From assembly GCA_902538745.1 (NCBI GenBank), contig CACBGP010000006.1:1-38693 (forward strand): 38,693 nt of DNA, written 5' to 3'. The notes beneath the pieces are model-generated. The model ran no database searches. It worked only from the letters and a program-made list of their open reading frames with translations, and was not told the origin of the DNA. The number at the start of each line of letters is the position of its first letter. The first letter of the stretch is position 1. The DNA is from an uncultured Pelagibacteraceae bacterium (lineage in GTDB: Bacteria; Pseudomonadota; Alphaproteobacteria; Pelagibacterales; Pelagibacteraceae). Position numbers and translations under genes: made by a program. This document shows positions 36,109 to 38,693 of the stretch, piece by piece.

Positions 36109-37013
36109 TGTTTACAGTATTTGGTTTTTATAAATTCAAACAAATTAATAATTTAAATAGAAATAAAAAATTATTAAATAATCTTCTTCTTAAAAAAAAT
36201 ATTAGAGGAACAATTATAATTTCCAGAGAAGGAGTCAATGGATCTTTATCTGGAAAAAATAAAGATTTAAATGAAACAATTAGAAAAATTAAGACTATCT
36301 TTAAATTAAAAGAGTTTAATAGTTTTAATAAGTCAAATAGCAAATTTCAACCTTATCATAAACCAAAAATAAAAATCAAAAAAGAGTTAGTACCAATGAG
36401 TTTAAATATAAAAAATGAAATTCAAAAAATTGATAATCGTATAGAGCCAAACAAATGGAATAAGCTAATTAAAAGTAAAGAAACATTTTTACTAGATGCG
36501 AGAAAACCTTTTGAAAACAAAGTAGGATCTTTTAAAAATGCTTTTAATCCTAATGTAGATAATTTTAGGGATTTTCCAAAATATTTAAAACGATTAAAAA
36601 AGCAACAGCCTATCGCTATGTTTTGCACTGGTGGTATTAGATGTGAAAAGGCTTCTGTATTTTTAAAAAAAAAAGGTTTTGAAAATGTTTATCAATTAAA
36701 AGGAGGCATACTAAATTACTTAAAAAAAATCAAAAAAAAGGATAGTTTATGGAAAGGGGAGTGCTTTGTTTTTGATAATCGAGTCAGTTTAAAACATGGC
36801 TTATTACAAGGCTCTTATTCGGTTTGCAGCGGATGCAGAAAACCAATTTCATTAAAAGATAAAAAATCTAAAATGTACGAGGAGGGTGTATCTTGTCCAG
36901 GTTGTTATGGTAAACTCACTAAAAAACAAAAATCTCGTTTTAGAATGAGGCAAAGTCAGATATATAAAGCAAAGTTATCAGGAAAAAAATATAATTTTCA
37001 AAAAGAATATTAG
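36108..37013 (+). CDS. trhO: tRNA uridine(34) hydroxylase TrhO (rhodanese-domain protein)
   Basis: TrhO (YceA) hydroxylates U34 of certain tRNAs to 5-hydroxyuridine, using oxygen. The 301-residue product has the N-terminal REGVNGSLSG domain (40-49) and a rhodanese domain with the loop MFCTGGIRCEK (171-181), including Cys173 and Cys179. A C-terminal four-cysteine pattern (Cys240, Cys243, Cys263, Cys266) is intact. It starts in the methyltransferase stop (TAATG), so coupling is likely. The MATE gene follows after 11 bases. Confidence 0.93.
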   Translation: MFTVFGFYKFKQINNLNRNKKLLNNLLLKKNIRGTIIISREGVNGSLSGKNKDLNETIRKIKTIFKLKEFNSFNKSNSKFQPYHKPKIKIKKELVPMSLNIKNEIQKIDNRIEPNKWNKLIKSKETFLLDARKPFENKVGSFKNAFNPNVDNFRDFPKYLKRLKKQQPIAMFCTGGIRCEKASVFLKKKGFENVYQLKGGILNYLKKIKKKDSLWKGECFVFDNRVSLKHGLLQGSYSVCSGCRKPISLKDKKSKMYEEGVSCPGCYGKLTKKQKSRFRMRQSQIYKAKLSGKKYNFQKEY

Positions 37014-37024
37014 TAGGAATTAAT

Positions 37025-38395
37025 TTGCCACAATCACTTAAACTTACCAAGGACCCAATATGGTTTTTATTAAGAAAAGTCACAATCCCAGCAAGTGTGG
37101 GTTCGTTATTTCAAACTTTTTATAATTTAGTTGACACATGGTTCGCAGGAAGAATATCAGCTGAAGCAATAGCAGCAATCGCAAAATCTTTTCCAATTTA
37201 CTTTTCTATAATTGCCATAGGTGTTGGTTTAACAGCTGGTACAAACACATTAATAGGTAATAATTTAGGAGCTAATAATAAAAAAAAAGCTTCATTATTT
37301 ATCGCTCAATCGATAATTTTTGCAATTTTTTTATCTGTTCTTGTTACCTTCTTTGGTTTAAACGTTTCTGATTTCTTATTGTCATTAATGGGGTCTGACC
37401 CAGATGGAATTATTTTATCAAGAGAATATTTAGATATTATTTTTTATGGAACAATTATTGTTTTAGTACAAATTTCATTAAATGGGACTTTAAATGCTCA
37501 AGGAGATACTAAAAGTTATAGAAATGTATTGATATTTACTTTCTTTTTAAATATTTTTTTAAATCCTTTATTTATTTTTGGATATGGATTTGTTCCTGCT
37601 TTTGGCATAGCAGGTTTAGCAATAGCCACAGTTGTTGCTCAATTTACTGGTCTGCTTTATCTAGCGCATAAGGTATATTGTTGTGAATTAAAACAATACC
37701 TAAAACTAGAATGCTTTATTCCTAAATTTAATCTTTTGAGCGAGTTAGTTTATCAAACCATACCTGTTATGTTTAGTATGTTATTAATTGGTGTGGGTTT
37801 ATTTAATATTCTTTATTTCATTGGACAATTTGGAGATCTTGCAACAGCCGGTTATGGCGCTGCCCTAAGAATTGAACAAGTTTTTTTACTACCTGTTATA
37901 GGCTTGAATACAGCTGTTTTATCTATTGGTGGACAAAACTTTGGGGCAAAAAATTATGATCGTCTTAGAGAATTATATAAAAAAGCTCTACTATTTGGCT
38001 CATCTTTCATGATTTGTGCAGGAATAATAATTTTTATTGGAGCAGAATTTTTAGTTTCATTATTTACAGACAATTCAGAGGCAGTAAAACATGGTTCAAT
38101 TTACCTAAAAGTTGCAGCATTGATTGGTCCTATCTATCCAGTGTTCTTTATTACTACTGCAGTATTTCAAGCAGTCAAAAAACCTCTTTATAGTCTTTAT
38201 ATGAGTGTTTTAAGATTAACAGCCCTTCCTTTTTTTAGTTTATGGTATGTAATTAATATTAAAGGAGGCGATTATGAGGACATTTTTTACACTATATTTG
38301 TAACAAATTGGTTAATGGGAATTGCAGTTTTGATGTTTATTGGATATTTCTTAAATAATGTTTTTAAACAAAATAAGAGTCTTTTTATTAATTAA
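37025..38395 (+). CDS. MATE family efflux transporter
   Basis: This inner-membrane protein belongs to the MATE multidrug/toxin extrusion family, which exports substrates using Na+ or H+ gradients. The 456 residues contain about 12 hydrophobic segments in two halves of six. Characteristic regions are VTIPASVGSLFQTFYNLVDTWFAGR at the start of the first half and ALRIEQVFLLPVIGLNTAV in the second. Start is TTG at 37025, with AGGAAT a few bases before; a later ATG would cut the first segments. Substrate is unknown. Its 3' end contains the start of the nuclease gene (38-base overlap). Confidence 0.92.
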   Translation: MPQSLKLTKDPIWFLLRKVTIPASVGSLFQTFYNLVDTWFAGRISAEAIAAIAKSFPIYFSIIAIGVGLTAGTNTLIGNNLGANNKKKASLFIAQSIIFAIFLSVLVTFFGLNVSDFLLSLMGSDPDGIILSREYLDIIFYGTIIVLVQISLNGTLNAQGDTKSYRNVLIFTFFLNIFLNPLFIFGYGFVPAFGIAGLAIATVVAQFTGLLYLAHKVYCCELKQYLKLECFIPKFNLLSELVYQTIPVMFSMLLIGVGLFNILYFIGQFGDLATAGYGAALRIEQVFLLPVIGLNTAVLSIGGQNFGAKNYDRLRELYKKALLFGSSFMICAGIIIFIGAEFLVSLFTDNSEAVKHGSIYLKVAALIGPIYPVFFITTAVFQAVKKPLYSLYMSVLRLTALPFFSLWYVINIKGGDYEDIFYTIFVTNWLMGIAVLMFIGYFLNNVFKQNKSLFIN

Positions 38396-38693
38396 TTTAC
38401 ATATAGTCTTTCTTTTAACTAGCCCAGAAAATCTTAAAGCTAAAGAGCTAAAAATTATTACAGGTATTGCAAAAGTTATTGATGGTGACACAATTTTAAT
38501 AAATAAAAAAAAAATTCGTCTTTTTGGAATTGATGCCCCAGAACGGGATCAAAAATGTCAAAAAATTTGGCTAACAATTTCTTTCTTTTCATTTAATAAA
38601 GATTATTTTTGCGGTGAGATTTCTACTAATAGGCTCAAAAAAAAAATTAACAATCAATTTATGAGCTGTAAATGGAAAAATAAAGATAGATAT
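38358..38693 (+). CDS. Secreted staphylococcal-nuclease-like protein (3' end outside window)
   Basis: The frame from the ATG at 38358 runs open for 112 codons to the window end. Residues 1-29 form a signal-peptide-like segment (basic start, hydrophobic VFLLINLHIVFLL). The SNase core follows: KVIDGDTI (39-46) and IRLFGIDAPE (53-62), where Asp44, Arg54, Asp59 and Glu62 match Asp21, Arg35, Asp40 and Glu43 of staphylococcal nuclease. The second catalytic Arg lies beyond what I can place. It is probably an exported or membrane-anchored nuclease. The ATG lies inside the MATE gene; a start downstream would lose the signal segment. Confidence 0.82.
   Translation, partial: MFLNKIRVFLLINLHIVFLLTSPENLKAKELKIITGIAKVIDGDTILINKKKIRLFGIDAPERDQKCQKIWLTISFFSFNKDYFCGEISTNRLKKKINNQFMSCKWKNKDRY

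Noticed and set aside
1..38693. CRISPR arrays, insertion sequences, phage genes, tRNA or rRNA genes
   Set aside because: No regularly spaced repeats, transposase or integrase motifs, terminal inverted repeats, or gaps large enough for RNA genes with the expected conserved stems were found.

Overview
The window looks like chromosomal DNA from a streamlined, very AT-rich alphaproteobacterium, most likely of the SAR11/Pelagibacterales type. The reasons are extreme A+T content with lysine-, isoleucine- and asparagine-rich proteins, almost no intergenic space, many one-base stop/start overlaps, an alphaproteobacterial block pyrB-pyrC-plsY-topA, and GatCAB genes. The lineage is inferred from composition, protein character and gene order; no database comparison was possible. 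No tRNA, rRNA, insertion sequence, phage gene or CRISPR array was seen, and no stretch longer than about 160 bases lacks a gene.

Layout. (1) Positions 1-19630 hold the transcription/translation core on the + strand: the 3' part of rpoC, then after a 158-base gap rpsL-rpsG-fusA, running directly into the S10, spc and alpha ribosomal protein clusters with secY and adk, ending rpsM-rpsK-rpoA-rplQ. Two promoter candidates are visible, before rpsL and before rpsM. The leader of rpsL also carries a perfect 7-bp hairpin. tuf (between fusA and rpsJ) and rpmD (between rpsE and rplO) are absent from their usual places. (2) Positions 19640-26259 are a mosaic of short, alternately oriented housekeeping genes: an RluA-family pseudouridine synthase, lipB, mgtE, panC, a galU interrupted at an A11 tract, ugd, a RidA-family gene and a small exported protein of unknown function. 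(3) Positions 26267-32185 on the - strand encode topA, plsY, a dihydroorotase-like protein without the metal-binding HxH, pyrB and ruvX. (4) Positions 32236-38693 on the + strand encode gatC-gatA-gatB, an O-methyltransferase, the tRNA wobble-uridine hydroxylase trhO, a MATE transporter and the start of a secreted staphylococcal-nuclease-like protein cut by the window end.

How the genes work together. Region 1 supplies RNA polymerase subunits, ribosomal proteins, EF-G and the Sec channel. GalU and Ugd form a two-step route from glucose-1-phosphate to UDP-glucuronate. PyrB and the PyrC-like protein probably form an ATCase complex in which the PyrC-like partner is structural. GatCAB, the methyltransferase and TrhO suggest a tRNA-focused operon, and the methyltransferase is a candidate for finishing 5-methoxyuridine at the wobble base.

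Most of the window is ordinary core genome and I found no convincing wholly new system. The points most worth checking are the methyltransferase-trhO pair, the changed second zinc site of RpoC, the galU interruption, the degenerate PyrC, the missing rpmD and tuf, and the rpsL leader.
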